64,000 bases of DNA from an uncultured Gemmatimonadales bacterium (lineage in GTDB: Bacteria; Gemmatimonadota; Gemmatimonadetes; Gemmatimonadales; GWC2-71-9). Location: assembly GCA_947259405.1 (NCBI GenBank), contig CAMYLY010000019.1:1-64000 (forward strand). Direction: 5' to 3'. Positions 46,291 through 56,106 of this stretch are shown in pieces (position 1 is the first letter of the stretch; the number at the start of each line of letters is the position of its first letter). The translations under genes were made by a program, and so were the position numbers. Under the pieces are notes generated by a model that had not been told where the DNA came from, ran no database searches, and saw only the letters and a program-made list of their open reading frames with translations.

Positions 46291-47314
46291 AGTTCTCTGC
46301 CGCTTTGGTGAGAATGAACGTCACCCCTACAAAGGCCCGCAGCTGTTGCATCGTCCGCGCCGTGCCTGCGTACGTCGTGAAGTCTGTTGTACCGAACGGA
46401 TTGCCGGGGTTATCGCAGAGATCGACAGTACGGAGCAACGTGCTCATGTTCATTCCGGCCTCACGGTCAATGCACGCTCGCCACACCTGCTCACCCTTGG
46501 CCTTGAAATCACCGAAGCTCGTGTAGTCATACGACGCGCCGAGCTCCAGGCCAACGGTCGTGTTTGTTTGATAACGAATCCCGAGGGTGCCGCCCCATGA
46601 GGTACCCTGGGCCTGAAAGCCCACTCCAGGATCGAACATCGATTCGAATGCTACCCCACCCCGTGCTGCCACAAATGGAAACCACTGGCTGGTGCCGAGG
46701 CGGATCTGCTTACGCAAACCGATGAACGGGAGGACCATGTTGTGGTTGTGGCTGACGTTGCTGAACGAATGGGCCGAATAGCGGATTCCGGCTCCAAGCT
46801 GAATGAAGCCAAGATTGAAACCCAAGGTCCCCTGGAGTGAGAAACCACTGTTGAGCAATCCCGAATCGCGCCCGCTGAGCGTGGAATAGGCCATCTGGGG
46901 AGAAAAGACCAGCCGTTCGCGTTCCACTGCCCGTCCGGCGCCGCCGCCACCGAGGCCAAAGTCGACCTGAGTGGTCTCGCCATCTTGAACTCGGACGTCC
47001 TCGCGAATGGCCTCCGGGAACCCCCCGCCACTGGCTGTGACCGTATACAGTCCGGGGGAGAGCTCCCGCAGCCGATAGACGCCCAGCGGGTTCGTCGTCG
47101 TCGAGCTGCTGCCGCCGAGGATCTGGTGTGTCGCGACGATGGTCACCCCGGAGGCTCGCGCACCGTCTCGATCGTAGACAGTGCCGGAGATCTCTCCGGT
47201 CTGCCGGGCAGATACCGGGCCGGCGGCCGTGAGCACGGTGATGGCAATGGCAAGCGAGAAGCGGAGCATGGTCGTCCGAGGTTCGGTGTCGCAATTTGTG
47301 AAAGCGGCGCGCAT
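46289..47314 (-). CDS. Outer-membrane beta-barrel protein with carboxypeptidase-regulatory-like domain
   Basis: Signal peptide; GEISGTVYDRDGARASGVTIVATHQILGGSSSTTTNPLGVYRLRELSPGLYTVTASGGGF, then barrel-like strands. Confidence 0.78.
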   Translation of the reverse strand: MRAAFTNCDTEPRTTMLRFSLAIAITVLTAAGPVSARQTGEISGTVYDRDGARASGVTIVATHQILGGSSSTTTNPLGVYRLRELSPGLYTVTASGGGFPEAIREDVRVQDGETTQVDFGLGGGGAGRAVERERLVFSPQMAYSTLSGRDSGLLNSGFSLQGTLGFNLGFIQLGAGIRYSAHSFSNVSHNHNMVLPFIGLRKQIRLGTSQWFPFVAARGGVAFESMFDPGVGFQAQGTSWGGTLGIRYQTNTTVGLELGASYDYTSFGDFKAKGEQVWRACIDREAGMNMSTLLRTVDLCDNPGNPFGTTDFTTYAGTARTMQQLRAFVGVTFILTKAAEN

Positions 47315-47323
47315 TTTAGTTCA

Positions 47324-49567
47324 ATGCACCCGGCCTTCGCTAGTCCTTCAACGTGCTTCACGACCGTCGTGTGCCTGGCAATCATGCCGGAACATCTTGG
47401 CGCGCAGGCCAGCGTGGCCGGGGCCGATCTATTCGCGCGAGCGGCCCGTACAGATGCTGCACCGGCCATCGATGGAACGCTGGATGAAGCGGTGTGGGTT
47501 GGCGCTCCCGTCATTAGCGACTTCTTCCAACACGAACCCCAAGAGGGAGCGCCGGCCACTGAGCGAACGGAGGTCCGGATCCTCTTCGATCGTGACGCGA
47601 TCTACGTGGGGGCACGAATGCTCGACGCAACCCCCTCGGGAATCCTGTTCGGCGAGAAGCGTCGAGACGCCGATCTGCAGGACGCCGATGCGTTGCTGCT
47701 CGTCTTTGATACGTATCGTGATCGACAGAACGCGTACGTGTTTGGGACCACGCCGTCGGGCATCGAGTACGACGGCCAGGTTACGAAGGACGGGCAGGGT
47801 GGGCTCACGGTATCGCGGCGCTTCCAAACCGGTCCCGGGACCGGCGCGGGATTCAACCTCAATTGGGACGGCAGCTGGGAGGTCGCCACATCCATCGATG
47901 ATGATGGGTGGCACGCCGAGTTTCGTATTCCGTTTTCCACGTTACGGTACGGCGCGGGGGGACCGCAGGTCTGGGGTATGAACATCTCGCGAACGGTGCG
48001 GCGCACGAACGAGGAAGTTTTTTGGGCGCCGGTCCCTCGTCAGTATACGCTGTACCGCGTATCGCAGGCTGGAGAGCTATACGGCCTCGAAGCCCCCACC
48101 CGACGTTGGGTGTCCGTGACTCCGTACGCGCTCAGCTCCGCGGAACGCGATTATCTCGCGGGCTCCGACGTCGACGTCTCCGCCACGGGTGGCGGTGACG
48201 CGAAGATCGGGCTCACTCCCAGCCTCAACCTGGACCTGACAGTGAATACTGACTTCGCGCAGGTCGAGGTGGATGAGCAGCAACTCAACCTTACCCGTTT
48301 CAGCCTTTTCTTCCCGGAGAAGCGACCGTTCTTTCTGGAGAACGCGGGCAATTTCTCGGTGGGCACTCCACGTGCTGGTTCCGAGCTTGGTTTGGATCTG
48401 TTCTACAGTCGGCGCATTGGGTTGAGCGACGCGGGCGAGGAGATCCCCATTCTGGGCGGCGGGCGGCTGACCGGGAATATCGGTGGGGTGACGGTCGGCG
48501 CGTTATCGATTCAAGCCGGTCGGGATGCAGCGCTCGGTGTTGCGTCGAACAACTACTCCGCCGCCAGGCTCATGCAGGTTCTGCCCAATCGCTCGCAAAT
48601 CGGCGGGATGTTCATCTCACGGTTGAATACTGACTCGACCGGAGACTACAACCTGACGTATGCTGTAGACGGACGCTGGGGCATCGGCAGCAGCATCAAC
48701 CTCGACGGCTATGCGTCTTTCACGACGACCCCCGGTCTGAGCGGTCGTCATCATGGGCTCGGTTTCAACGCGACCTATGTCACCCGTGATTGGGACATTG
48801 GCGCTCAATACCGGGAAATCGGCGAAGACTTCAATCCGGAGGTCGGCTTTCTCCCGCGGACGGCGTACCGGGCGTTCATCGGTCGGTTGCAGCGGCAGTG
48901 GCGAGCACCTGGGATCTCCTGGATCCGTGAGTTCCGCCCACATATCCTGTTCCGGAACTACTATGACTTCGATTGGTTTCTCGAGACGCGGTACCTGCAT
49001 GTCGACTTTGCGGGCGACCTCGAGAACGGAGGGGCGTTCTCATTCCACACGAACATTCGAACCGAGGGCCTCAAGGACCCGTTCGAAATCTCACCGGGCG
49101 TGATCTTGCCCCCCGACACATATGACTTCACGGAATTTCGCGTGCGCATCAACACGGATCCGAGTGCGCCATTGGCACTCAGTGCCGACGTTACCCTCGG
49201 TGGGTTCTTTTCGGGGCATCGCCAGACGTACGTGGGTGAACTGACCAATCGGATCGGGTCGACCTGGATTGGGGCGCTGAACGTGGAACACAACGATGTC
49301 GATCTTGCCGAGGGCAGTTTCACGAGCACGCTGCTCGGTGCCAAACTCGCGTACTCATTCACACCTCGGATCTTCATGCAGGGACTGCTTCAATACAACA
49401 CGGACGTGGACGACTTCTCCGCCAATGTCCGGTTTGGATGGTTGAGTACTGCTGGCACCGGTCTGTACCTCGTGTATAACGAAGTACAACGGACGGACAC
49501 GCCGACGGGCCCGGTCAACCGTGCGTTCATCATCAAGTTCACCAAGCAGTTCAATCTCGTCCGGTAG
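47324..49567 (+). CDS. CBM9/DUF5916-type outer-membrane-associated protein
   Basis: APAIDGTLDEAVWVGAPVISDFFQHEPQEGAPATERTEVRILFDRDAIYVGARMLD; VDEQQLNLTRFSLFFPEKRPFFLENAGNF. Confidence 0.83.
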   Translation: MHPAFASPSTCFTTVVCLAIMPEHLGAQASVAGADLFARAARTDAAPAIDGTLDEAVWVGAPVISDFFQHEPQEGAPATERTEVRILFDRDAIYVGARMLDATPSGILFGEKRRDADLQDADALLLVFDTYRDRQNAYVFGTTPSGIEYDGQVTKDGQGGLTVSRRFQTGPGTGAGFNLNWDGSWEVATSIDDDGWHAEFRIPFSTLRYGAGGPQVWGMNISRTVRRTNEEVFWAPVPRQYTLYRVSQAGELYGLEAPTRRWVSVTPYALSSAERDYLAGSDVDVSATGGGDAKIGLTPSLNLDLTVNTDFAQVEVDEQQLNLTRFSLFFPEKRPFFLENAGNFSVGTPRAGSELGLDLFYSRRIGLSDAGEEIPILGGGRLTGNIGGVTVGALSIQAGRDAALGVASNNYSAARLMQVLPNRSQIGGMFISRLNTDSTGDYNLTYAVDGRWGIGSSINLDGYASFTTTPGLSGRHHGLGFNATYVTRDWDIGAQYREIGEDFNPEVGFLPRTAYRAFIGRLQRQWRAPGISWIREFRPHILFRNYYDFDWFLETRYLHVDFAGDLENGGAFSFHTNIRTEGLKDPFEISPGVILPPDTYDFTEFRVRINTDPSAPLALSADVTLGGFFSGHRQTYVGELTNRIGSTWIGALNVEHNDVDLAEGSFTSTLLGAKLAYSFTPRIFMQGLLQYNTDVDDFSANVRFGWLSTAGTGLYLVYNEVQRTDTPTGPVNRAFIIKFTKQFNLVR

Positions 49568-50382
49568 TGCTACCGTTCGCCGATAAGACGGTCATTCTTA
49601 CCGGCGCCTCGCAGGGGATCGGTCGGGTGATGGCCTATCAGTTAGCCGGGCAGGGTGCCAACCTGCTGCTGGCTGCACGGCGTCTCGAACCGCTCCAACA
49701 GGTCGCCCGAGACTGCGTAGCAAGCGGTGCCGGAGCGGTTGCTGTGCCCACGGACGTGACGGATCGGGATGCGTGCGAGCGGTTGGTGGCGCGAGCGGTC
49801 GAGGAGTTCGGTGGGGTCGATGTGTTGATCAACAATGCCGGCATCTCGGTTGTGGCGCGCCTCTCCGATCTCGAGGCGCTTGATCTCCCCGAGCGCGTGA
49901 TGGCCGTCAACTATTTTGGCAGCCTGTACTGCACATACTACGCGCTGCCGCATCTTCGGCGGTCAGCGGGCCGGCTGGTCGCCGTATCGAGCCTGACGGG
50001 TCGGGCGGGCGTTCCGTACCGAAGCATCTATGCTGCCAGCAAGCACGCAATGATGGGATTCTTCGAAAGCGTGCGCATCGAAGAGAAGCAACATGGTGTT
50101 TCGGTGACGATCGCGTTGCCGGACTTCGTGGCCACGGAGGTGAAGGAGCGCGTGCTGGGGCCGAAAGGCGAACGGCTTGCCTTGGATGCTGGCACGGCGA
50201 CGTTCATGACGGCGGAGCGTTGCGCCGAGTTGATTCTGGCCGCTGCGGCGAAACGCAAACGAGAGGTCGTCTTGAGTGCCCGCGGGAAGGTAGGTCAGTG
50301 GATCAAGCTCATCGCGCCAGGCATGGTGGATCGGATGGCGGAGCGGGCGATGGGGAAGGTGAAGTACGGTGAGAGGGGATAG
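49567..50382 (+). CDS. Short-chain dehydrogenase/reductase
   Basis: TVILTGASQGIGRVMAYQLAGQGA; NNAGIS; YAASKHAMMGFFES. Confidence 0.9.
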   Translation: MLPFADKTVILTGASQGIGRVMAYQLAGQGANLLLAARRLEPLQQVARDCVASGAGAVAVPTDVTDRDACERLVARAVEEFGGVDVLINNAGISVVARLSDLEALDLPERVMAVNYFGSLYCTYYALPHLRRSAGRLVAVSSLTGRAGVPYRSIYAASKHAMMGFFESVRIEEKQHGVSVTIALPDFVATEVKERVLGPKGERLALDAGTATFMTAERCAELILAAAAKRKREVVLSARGKVGQWIKLIAPGMVDRMAERAMGKVKYGERG

Positions 50383-50406
50383 AAGGGACAGAAGGGATAG
50401 GGGGGA
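50371..50406. repeat. Short 10-bp tandem repeat (GGATAGAAGG-type)
   Basis: gagaggggatagaagggacagaagggataggggg spanning the SDR stop codon. Confidence 0.75.
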
Positions 50407-50457
50407 AGACAGGACTGACGGGGTGCAGGTCGCGGTGGGGCGGTTCCTGCTACATCT

Positions 50458-52020
50458 TTGAGGGCCATGAAATCCAGAAATGTCGTATGCGGGTGTGCGG
50501 CGTTCGCGCTCCTCCTTACTGCCTCGGCGGTGGCGCAGGACGTCGAGTACCCCAGGCCGTTCGACGAGCCGATGCGTTTGTACGCCGTGGGGCTAGGGTC
50601 CCTCGCCTGGCCCATCACGACAACGTCCGATGATGCCCAAGCCTTCTTCAATCAGGGTCTGCAGTTCCAGTATGCGTTCACGCCGGAGGACGCGGCCCGG
50701 TCGTTCATCGAGGCGCAGAAGCGTGATCCGGACTGCGCGATGTGTTATTGGGGCGAAGCCTGGGCGTGGGGTCCCTACTTGAATGGGCCGATGAGCGCGC
50801 AAGACGCGCCGCGAGCCTACGCGGCGGTCCAAAAAGCGAGGCGCCTCGCGCGACATGCGACGCCGGTCGAGCGCGCATTGATCGACGCGATGGCTGTCCG
50901 GTACGTCGCGGTGCACGATCAGGCAACGCGCCGGGCACTCGATTCCACGTATGCCGCTGCCATGGAAGCCGTCAGTGAGGAGTTTTCCACCGATCTGAAT
51001 GTCGGGACGCTTTATGGCGAGGCCTTGATGCTGTTACAGCCGCGACGCGGCACGTGGGACATCAACGACCCAAAGGTGCGTCGCATCCACCGGGTCCTGG
51101 AATCCGTACTCAGACTCGACGTCACGCATCCTGGTGCGTGTCACCTGTATATCGACCACTTGGGTGATGCCATTCCCGGCGCGAGTCACATCAATCATAT
51201 GCCGTCGCACACGTATAACCGGGTTGGACGGTGGGATGAGGCCGTGCGCGCGAACATTCAGGCGTGGCATTCAGACATGAAGGCCAAGGTCGGCGAGGGG
51301 TTCGCGATCTACCCATCGCACAACCTGCACATGCTCCTCTTCGCCGCTTCGATGGGTGGACAAGGGGCGATCGCCAATCAAGCCGCTCGCGATTACGGCA
51401 AGCTCGTGAATGGTGGGCAGTTCTATCACGCGTTGACGTTGGTGCGGTTCGGCCGGTTCGACGAGATGCTCGAGCTGAACGTGGTACCCGACAACCTCAT
51501 CTTCCGCGGGCTGTGGGAGTTTGGCCGCGGGTATGCGCATTTGCGTGTCGGCGACCGCGACAGCGCACGCATCTACGCCGACCGCGTACAGGAAGCAGCG
51601 GCGACTGCGCCGGATTCCATCCGGTTCCGCGGCCATCGAGCGTCGAGTCTCCTCGGAGTGACCGGAGGGATTCTGCGCGCCGAGATTCAGCGGGATGAAG
51701 GGGCGTACGACGAGGCTGTCGCGACGCTCGAGCGTGCCATCGAACTCGAGGACGGCCTGCGCTATGATGAACCGGAGCCGCTCAACTTTTCCGCGCGGCA
51801 CTGGCTAGGTGCGCTATTGCTCGAACTCGATCGTTTCATAGAAGCCGAGCGCGTGTACCGCGCCGCGCTGGACGATCATCCCAACAACGGATGGAGCTTG
51901 TTTGGTCTCGAGCAGGCGTTGCGCGCGCAGGGAAGAGACGGCGAGGCCGATCGTGTCCGCGCGCAGTTCGAAGAGGCTTGGGCGCGTGCCGATGTTTGGA
52001 TCAGAGCGTCACGCTTTTGA
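50458..52020 (+). CDS. Secreted TPR-repeat protein
   Basis: Signal peptide; QAFFNQGLQFQYAFTPEDAARSFIEAQKRDPDCAMCYWGEAWAWGPYLN, TPR-like helices. Confidence 0.78.
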   Translation: MRAMKSRNVVCGCAAFALLLTASAVAQDVEYPRPFDEPMRLYAVGLGSLAWPITTTSDDAQAFFNQGLQFQYAFTPEDAARSFIEAQKRDPDCAMCYWGEAWAWGPYLNGPMSAQDAPRAYAAVQKARRLARHATPVERALIDAMAVRYVAVHDQATRRALDSTYAAAMEAVSEEFSTDLNVGTLYGEALMLLQPRRGTWDINDPKVRRIHRVLESVLRLDVTHPGACHLYIDHLGDAIPGASHINHMPSHTYNRVGRWDEAVRANIQAWHSDMKAKVGEGFAIYPSHNLHMLLFAASMGGQGAIANQAARDYGKLVNGGQFYHALTLVRFGRFDEMLELNVVPDNLIFRGLWEFGRGYAHLRVGDRDSARIYADRVQEAAATAPDSIRFRGHRASSLLGVTGGILRAEIQRDEGAYDEAVATLERAIELEDGLRYDEPEPLNFSARHWLGALLLELDRFIEAERVYRAALDDHPNNGWSLFGLEQALRAQGRDGEADRVRAQFEEAWARADVWIRASRF

Positions 52021-52665
52021 GGTGGTTAGAGACCGCATCGATCTCACGATCAGAATGATCGCGGTCGCCAGGAGCGAGACACCGACCAGTGCCGCGAGCC
52101 ACTTGGCCGGGATCCCAATGGTGGCTCCCAATGCGGCGAGAACCCAGAACCGGGGAAATCGGCCGACTGCGGTAGCCGTCAGGTGCCACCCGATCGGGTA
52201 GCGGGCCAGCACGACTAGCACCCGGGCAATCCAGAACGGAAAAGCGGCGGCACACACGGCGACGGCCACGAACGGTGCTTTGCCAAACATCCGTTTCAGC
52301 CAGACCACCACTCGTGAGTCGTGAAGCCTGCGAAGGGCTTTCTGTTGGGCCGCCAAGGCAAACAACTCGTAGTTGATGGCTTCTGCGACAACGTTTCCGG
52401 CTGTCCCCAACGCTGCGATCACCCACGGAGAGTAGAACTGACCGTAGAGCAGGAGCACGGGCTCGAAGCCCGCGGGTACGACAGGCGACTGCGGGCCATT
52501 GAACCAGATTGCCAGCACGACGTATGGGACGAGGTCGGCGAACTGTGGGAGCACGAGAACGACGACGATCCCGATCAGAGCGAGTGCCCCCACCAACCGC
52601 AGGTAGAAGGTGGAGAGCGCGCCGCCCCGAGGGGCGGTCCAGGTTCGTACGATCGCGTGGGTCAT
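52009..52665 (-). CDS. Integral membrane protein (possibly VTT/DedA-like)
   Basis: TM-rich ORF with Met at 52665; family assignment weak. Confidence 0.55.
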   Translation of the reverse strand: MTHAIVRTWTAPRGGALSTFYLRLVGALALIGIVVVLVLPQFADLVPYVVLAIWFNGPQSPVVPAGFEPVLLLYGQFYSPWVIAALGTAGNVVAEAINYELFALAAQQKALRRLHDSRVVVWLKRMFGKAPFVAVAVCAAAFPFWIARVLVVLARYPIGWHLTATAVGRFPRFWVLAALGATIGIPAKWLAALVGVSLLATAIILIVRSMRSLTTSKA

Positions 52666-52869
52666 GGATGCATGGGGCACGGAAGTATGCGCCAGTGACC
52701 GTGTTGGTCAACCGCGATGCTCGCCCCGCGGTAAGCGGTGACGAGTGAGTAGTCAGCAGTCAGCTGACAGGATTCAGCGGGACTGATTGACGCTGGCCTC
52801 GTTTCTAGGGACATTCTCTTGTCTCTGGTTCTCCAATTCCAGCCGACCTCCTATCTCCGAGAACACTGA

Positions 52870-53640
52870 ATGGTGACACCCAGAGCCAAGAAGATCTTGC
52901 TGGCGTTCTTGGTTGGTGCGTTTGCCGTGCAGACAGCCCTGGTCTATAGCGACGAGCCCACCGGTCCGATTAACGAGGCAGCGCTACGCGGTCGCACGCT
53001 GTGGCACGAGCACGGCTGCCAGGTGTGCCACCAGTTCTACGGTCAGGGAGGGTTCCTGGGCCCGGACCTCACGAACGCATATAGCCGAGTCGATAGCGCT
53101 CGCCTGCGATCGATGCTGACGATCGGCAGTGGCCAGATGCCGGCGTTCACCCTCACCGACGGTGAGATCGCCGATGTTCGCGCGTTCCTCGCATCCATGG
53201 ATCGGCCTGACCTCGGCTGGGGGCAGTTGCGCCTGGCAAAGGCTGATGACGCGGTCACGCCGTGGGTTCGGTTCGGTGAAGTCGTGACCCCGCTTCTCAA
53301 TGACCGAGCAGGCGCGCGGCGCGGTTGGGAGGCCATGCAACAGCGGATCTGCGCTGCGTGCCATTTGCCGCTTGCCGCTTCGCCAGCCGGAGCGCCGGAT
53401 CTCTCGCGTGCGGTCGAGCGCATGACGGAAGCCGAGCTTCGCACGGTGCTCGCGGAAGGTCGCCTCGCGGGTGGCATGCCACCTCCGGCGCCGGCCTTCT
53501 CGTCCGATGAGGTGAACGCGGTCGTAGCGTTGCTTCGTTTGATGAACGAGTTCCGGGACCAGATAGATGAGGACATGGCGGCGAGCGAACCCGACCGGAC
53601 CGTACGATGGGGCGACATCCCCTGGTGGGAGTACCGATGA
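52870..53640 (+). CDS. Membrane-anchored di-heme cytochrome c (NorC-like)
   Basis: N-terminal TM; two CxxCH motifs (CQVCH, CAACH); overlaps the NorB-like gene start. Confidence 0.85.
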   Translation: MVTPRAKKILLAFLVGAFAVQTALVYSDEPTGPINEAALRGRTLWHEHGCQVCHQFYGQGGFLGPDLTNAYSRVDSARLRSMLTIGSGQMPAFTLTDGEIADVRAFLASMDRPDLGWGQLRLAKADDAVTPWVRFGEVVTPLLNDRAGARRGWEAMQQRICAACHLPLAASPAGAPDLSRAVERMTEAELRTVLAEGRLAGGMPPPAPAFSSDEVNAVVALLRLMNEFRDQIDEDMAASEPDRTVRWGDIPWWEYR

Positions 53641-55085
53641 CCGATGTGGCGGGCAGCCCCGTCTCGGTTACGTCGGAACCGCGGGTCGCCACCGGCACGA
53701 CCGACGTGTGCGATGCCAAGCAATTTGCCACGCTCACGTTCCTTCGGGGCGGACTGATCGCGCTCGGCGTCACCCTGGCCGCTGGAATTCTTGCCGCGTT
53801 GTACAGCGTTCCCGCGATTACACCCTTCATGCAATCCCTTGGGTTGGACCTCCGGCAACTGCGTCCCATCCATACGACGTTTGCGACCGCGTGGATTTTC
53901 TTGGGTGGCGCCGCCGTTGTCTATCGCTTCCTCGAAGACATCGGCGGTCGCGCCACGCCTGGTGACCGACTCCGGCTTCGCGTGCAGGTTTTGTGCTGGG
54001 CGGCAGCCGGCGCCGGGGTGATCGCCACGCTGCTGCTCGGCATCACTTCCGGCCGAGAGTACGTAGGATTCCACCCGATCATTTCGGTGCTTATCGTGGT
54101 CGGATGGGTCTGCTATCTCTGGAATTTCTATAGAGTGGTGGGCGGATCGTTCTGGGAGCAACCGGTCTACGTCACCATGTGGGGCGTGGGCATGGTCTTC
54201 TTCCTGTACACGTTCCTCGAGCAACACGCTTATCTGCTACCGCAGCTCTTTGCGGATCCTGTGCAGGACCTTCGCGTGCAATGGAAGGCCACGGGGACAC
54301 TGGTCGGCAGCTTCAACCTCTTTGTCTACGGCACAATCGTCTACATCGGCGAGAAGATGACGGGCGACAAGTCCTACGGGCACTCCAAAATCGCGTACGC
54401 TTTGTTTGCGGTTGGGTTGCTCAATTCGTTCACAAACTTCGGCCACCATTCGTATCACCTCCCACAGAGCGCGGCCGTGAACTGGATATCCTTTATCGTC
54501 AGCATGACGGAGATCACCATTCTGGCGCGATGCATTACCGATGTGTGGTGCCTGATGCGGGATGGAAGCGGCGAGCCGAATGCAACCAAGACGGCCTTCA
54601 ACTCGGCGAAGTGGTGGACGTTCGCGATTCTCTTTTCGTCGATTCTGATTTCCGTTCCACCGCTCAATTCGGTGATTCACGGCACGTATGTCGTCACAGG
54701 GCACGCGATGGGCGCGACCATCGGGATCGATTCCATGGTGTTGCTCGCGGCGGCGTTCTGGTTGTTGAAGGAGTTCATGGAGGCGCGAGACGGAGCAGCA
54801 CCAAAGTTCTTTGCGAGTCCATCGACGCGGCGTCGAATCATCGGGTTGAATGTCGGTGTGGGTGCGCTGGTCGTATGGCTGCATGTCTCCGGGCTGACGA
54901 CGGGGCTGACACGCATGCGGTTTGCCCCGGCCGAGGCCTACATTCCCCCGGCTTGGCTGGGGGCGATCAACGGCATCATGTTCGCGGTGACGGGATTCAT
55001 TGCGTTGGGGTTCTTCGATGAGGTGCACAAGGTGTTACGAAGGCGAGCATTTGGGAGGTTTGAGTTGCCCGTGGAGAGGGGATAG
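53637..55085 (+). CDS. NorB-like heme-copper oxidase superfamily subunit I
   Basis: 12-TM-type protein; RPIHTTFATAW, FGHHSYHLP and SVIHGTYVVTGHAMGATIG correspond to NorB helices II, VII and X; helix VI lacks HxxxE. Confidence 0.8.
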   Translation: MTDVAGSPVSVTSEPRVATGTTDVCDAKQFATLTFLRGGLIALGVTLAAGILAALYSVPAITPFMQSLGLDLRQLRPIHTTFATAWIFLGGAAVVYRFLEDIGGRATPGDRLRLRVQVLCWAAAGAGVIATLLLGITSGREYVGFHPIISVLIVVGWVCYLWNFYRVVGGSFWEQPVYVTMWGVGMVFFLYTFLEQHAYLLPQLFADPVQDLRVQWKATGTLVGSFNLFVYGTIVYIGEKMTGDKSYGHSKIAYALFAVGLLNSFTNFGHHSYHLPQSAAVNWISFIVSMTEITILARCITDVWCLMRDGSGEPNATKTAFNSAKWWTFAILFSSILISVPPLNSVIHGTYVVTGHAMGATIGIDSMVLLAAAFWLLKEFMEARDGAAPKFFASPSTRRRIIGLNVGVGALVVWLHVSGLTTGLTRMRFAPAEAYIPPAWLGAINGIMFAVTGFIALGFFDEVHKVLRRRAFGRFELPVERG

Positions 55086-55130
55086 AGGGGATAGAGGGGA
55101 TAGAAGGGATAGATTGGATTGAGGGGACAG
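55074..55130. repeat. Short 10-bp tandem repeat (GGATAGAGGG-type)
   Basis: gagaggggatagaggggatagaggggatagaagggatagattggattgagggg, spanning the NorB-like stop codon. Confidence 0.85.
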
Positions 55131-55132
55131 AG

Positions 55133-55166
55133 AAACGGCCGCGCATCGTGGGGATGGCGGCCGTTT
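55133..55166. terminator. Hairpin, candidate terminator
   Basis: AAACGGCCGC-N14-GCGGCCGTTT, perfect 10-bp stem between convergent genes. Confidence 0.65.
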
Positions 55167-55186
55167 GGTGTGTGTAGACAGCTCTT

Positions 55187-55561
55187 CTACGTCTCGACGC
55201 GCGTTGCCGTGAACTCCCGCTCCCCTCTCGGGGTCGACATCGTCCCTTGCATCACGCCGTCTTCGAGCCAGGCCGTGTAGGTCAGGGTCATCGAGTTCCC
55301 GCGCATCTCGCGGGTGACGCTGAACGTGATTTTGCCTTCTTCGAACTTCACCTCGTCGATCACGGTCTCACCCATCCGGCCGCTCATGCTGCCTTTCAGC
55401 ATGTCTCCGTCCATCCAGAACGAGTACGTCGTCGTGAAGGTGCCGCGTTGCGTCTCGACGGTGGATTCCCACTCGCCGAGGAAGTCGTTCGCACTCTGCG
55501 CCTGGACTGGGAGCGGAGCGATGAACGCCGCGGCGAGGAACGCTAAGGCTACTTTCTTCAT
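55187..55561 (-). CDS. Small secreted protein, lipocalin-like hypothetical
   Basis: Signal peptide MKKVALAFLAAAFIAPLPVQAQ; FLGEWESTVETQRGTFTTTYSF...GEREFTATRVE. Confidence 0.65.
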   Translation of the reverse strand: MKKVALAFLAAAFIAPLPVQAQSANDFLGEWESTVETQRGTFTTTYSFWMDGDMLKGSMSGRMGETVIDEVKFEEGKITFSVTREMRGNSMTLTYTAWLEDGVMQGTMSTPRGEREFTATRVET

Positions 55562-55659
55562 GGGGTTACCTCACCTCGATATAGTCAGTCTCTTGCCACG
55601 ACCCTACGTGGCTGATGCTGGATATACGCACGAGGCGCGCGATTTGTTCGGTAGCGTGG

Positions 55660-56106
55660 TCATCCCCACAGCATGTTGCCGACGGACAGCATCGTCGCCA
55701 CGGTTCCAAGCCAGAACAGGAACATCCATTTGAGCAACTCGGCCTTGAACGCCTGCAGGTCGGTGCGCAGAGCGGCAATGTCAGTGCGGAGCTCCGCCCT
55801 GGTCTCTGCGAGCCGCTGCTCGAGCCTGGCGTCGAACTCCGCGCGGAGTTGCTCGATCTTCGCAGCCAATTCTCCGGTCCGCTGCTCGAGTCTGGCATCG
55901 AACTCCACGCGGAGTTGATCGATCCTTGCGGTCAGCTCACCCGTCCGCTGCTCGAGACTGGCGTCGAACTGCCGGAAGTTCTGGGTGTTGAGTTCCCGAA
56001 GCTCTGATCGTGTGGATGCGTCCACGCTGTTGAGCCACTCCGCGAGTTCGTTCGCGATCTCGTCGCCGAAGCGTTCGTAGAACAAGCGGGACAGCTTGAC
56101 GGTCAC
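55660..56106 (-). CDS. Coiled-coil protein with C-terminal TM anchor
   Basis: Tandem 22-aa units (x)LEQRTGELxAxIxQLRxEFDA; C-terminal LKWMFLFWLGTVATMLSVGNMLW. Confidence 0.75.
   Translation of the reverse strand: MTVKLSRLFYERFGDEIANELAEWLNSVDASTRSELRELNTQNFRQFDASLEQRTGELTARIDQLRVEFDARLEQRTGELAAKIEQLRAEFDARLEQRLAETRAELRTDIAALRTDLQAFKAELLKWMFLFWLGTVATMLSVGNMLWG

Noticed and set aside
46985-47323. N-terminal extension of the CBM9/DUF5916 ORF
   Set aside because: Antisense to the upstream beta-barrel gene; a signal-like peptide begins near Met 47324.
55074-55130. CRISPR-like interpretation of the tandem repeats
   Set aside because: 10-bp contiguous units without spacers; a microsatellite-type repeat.
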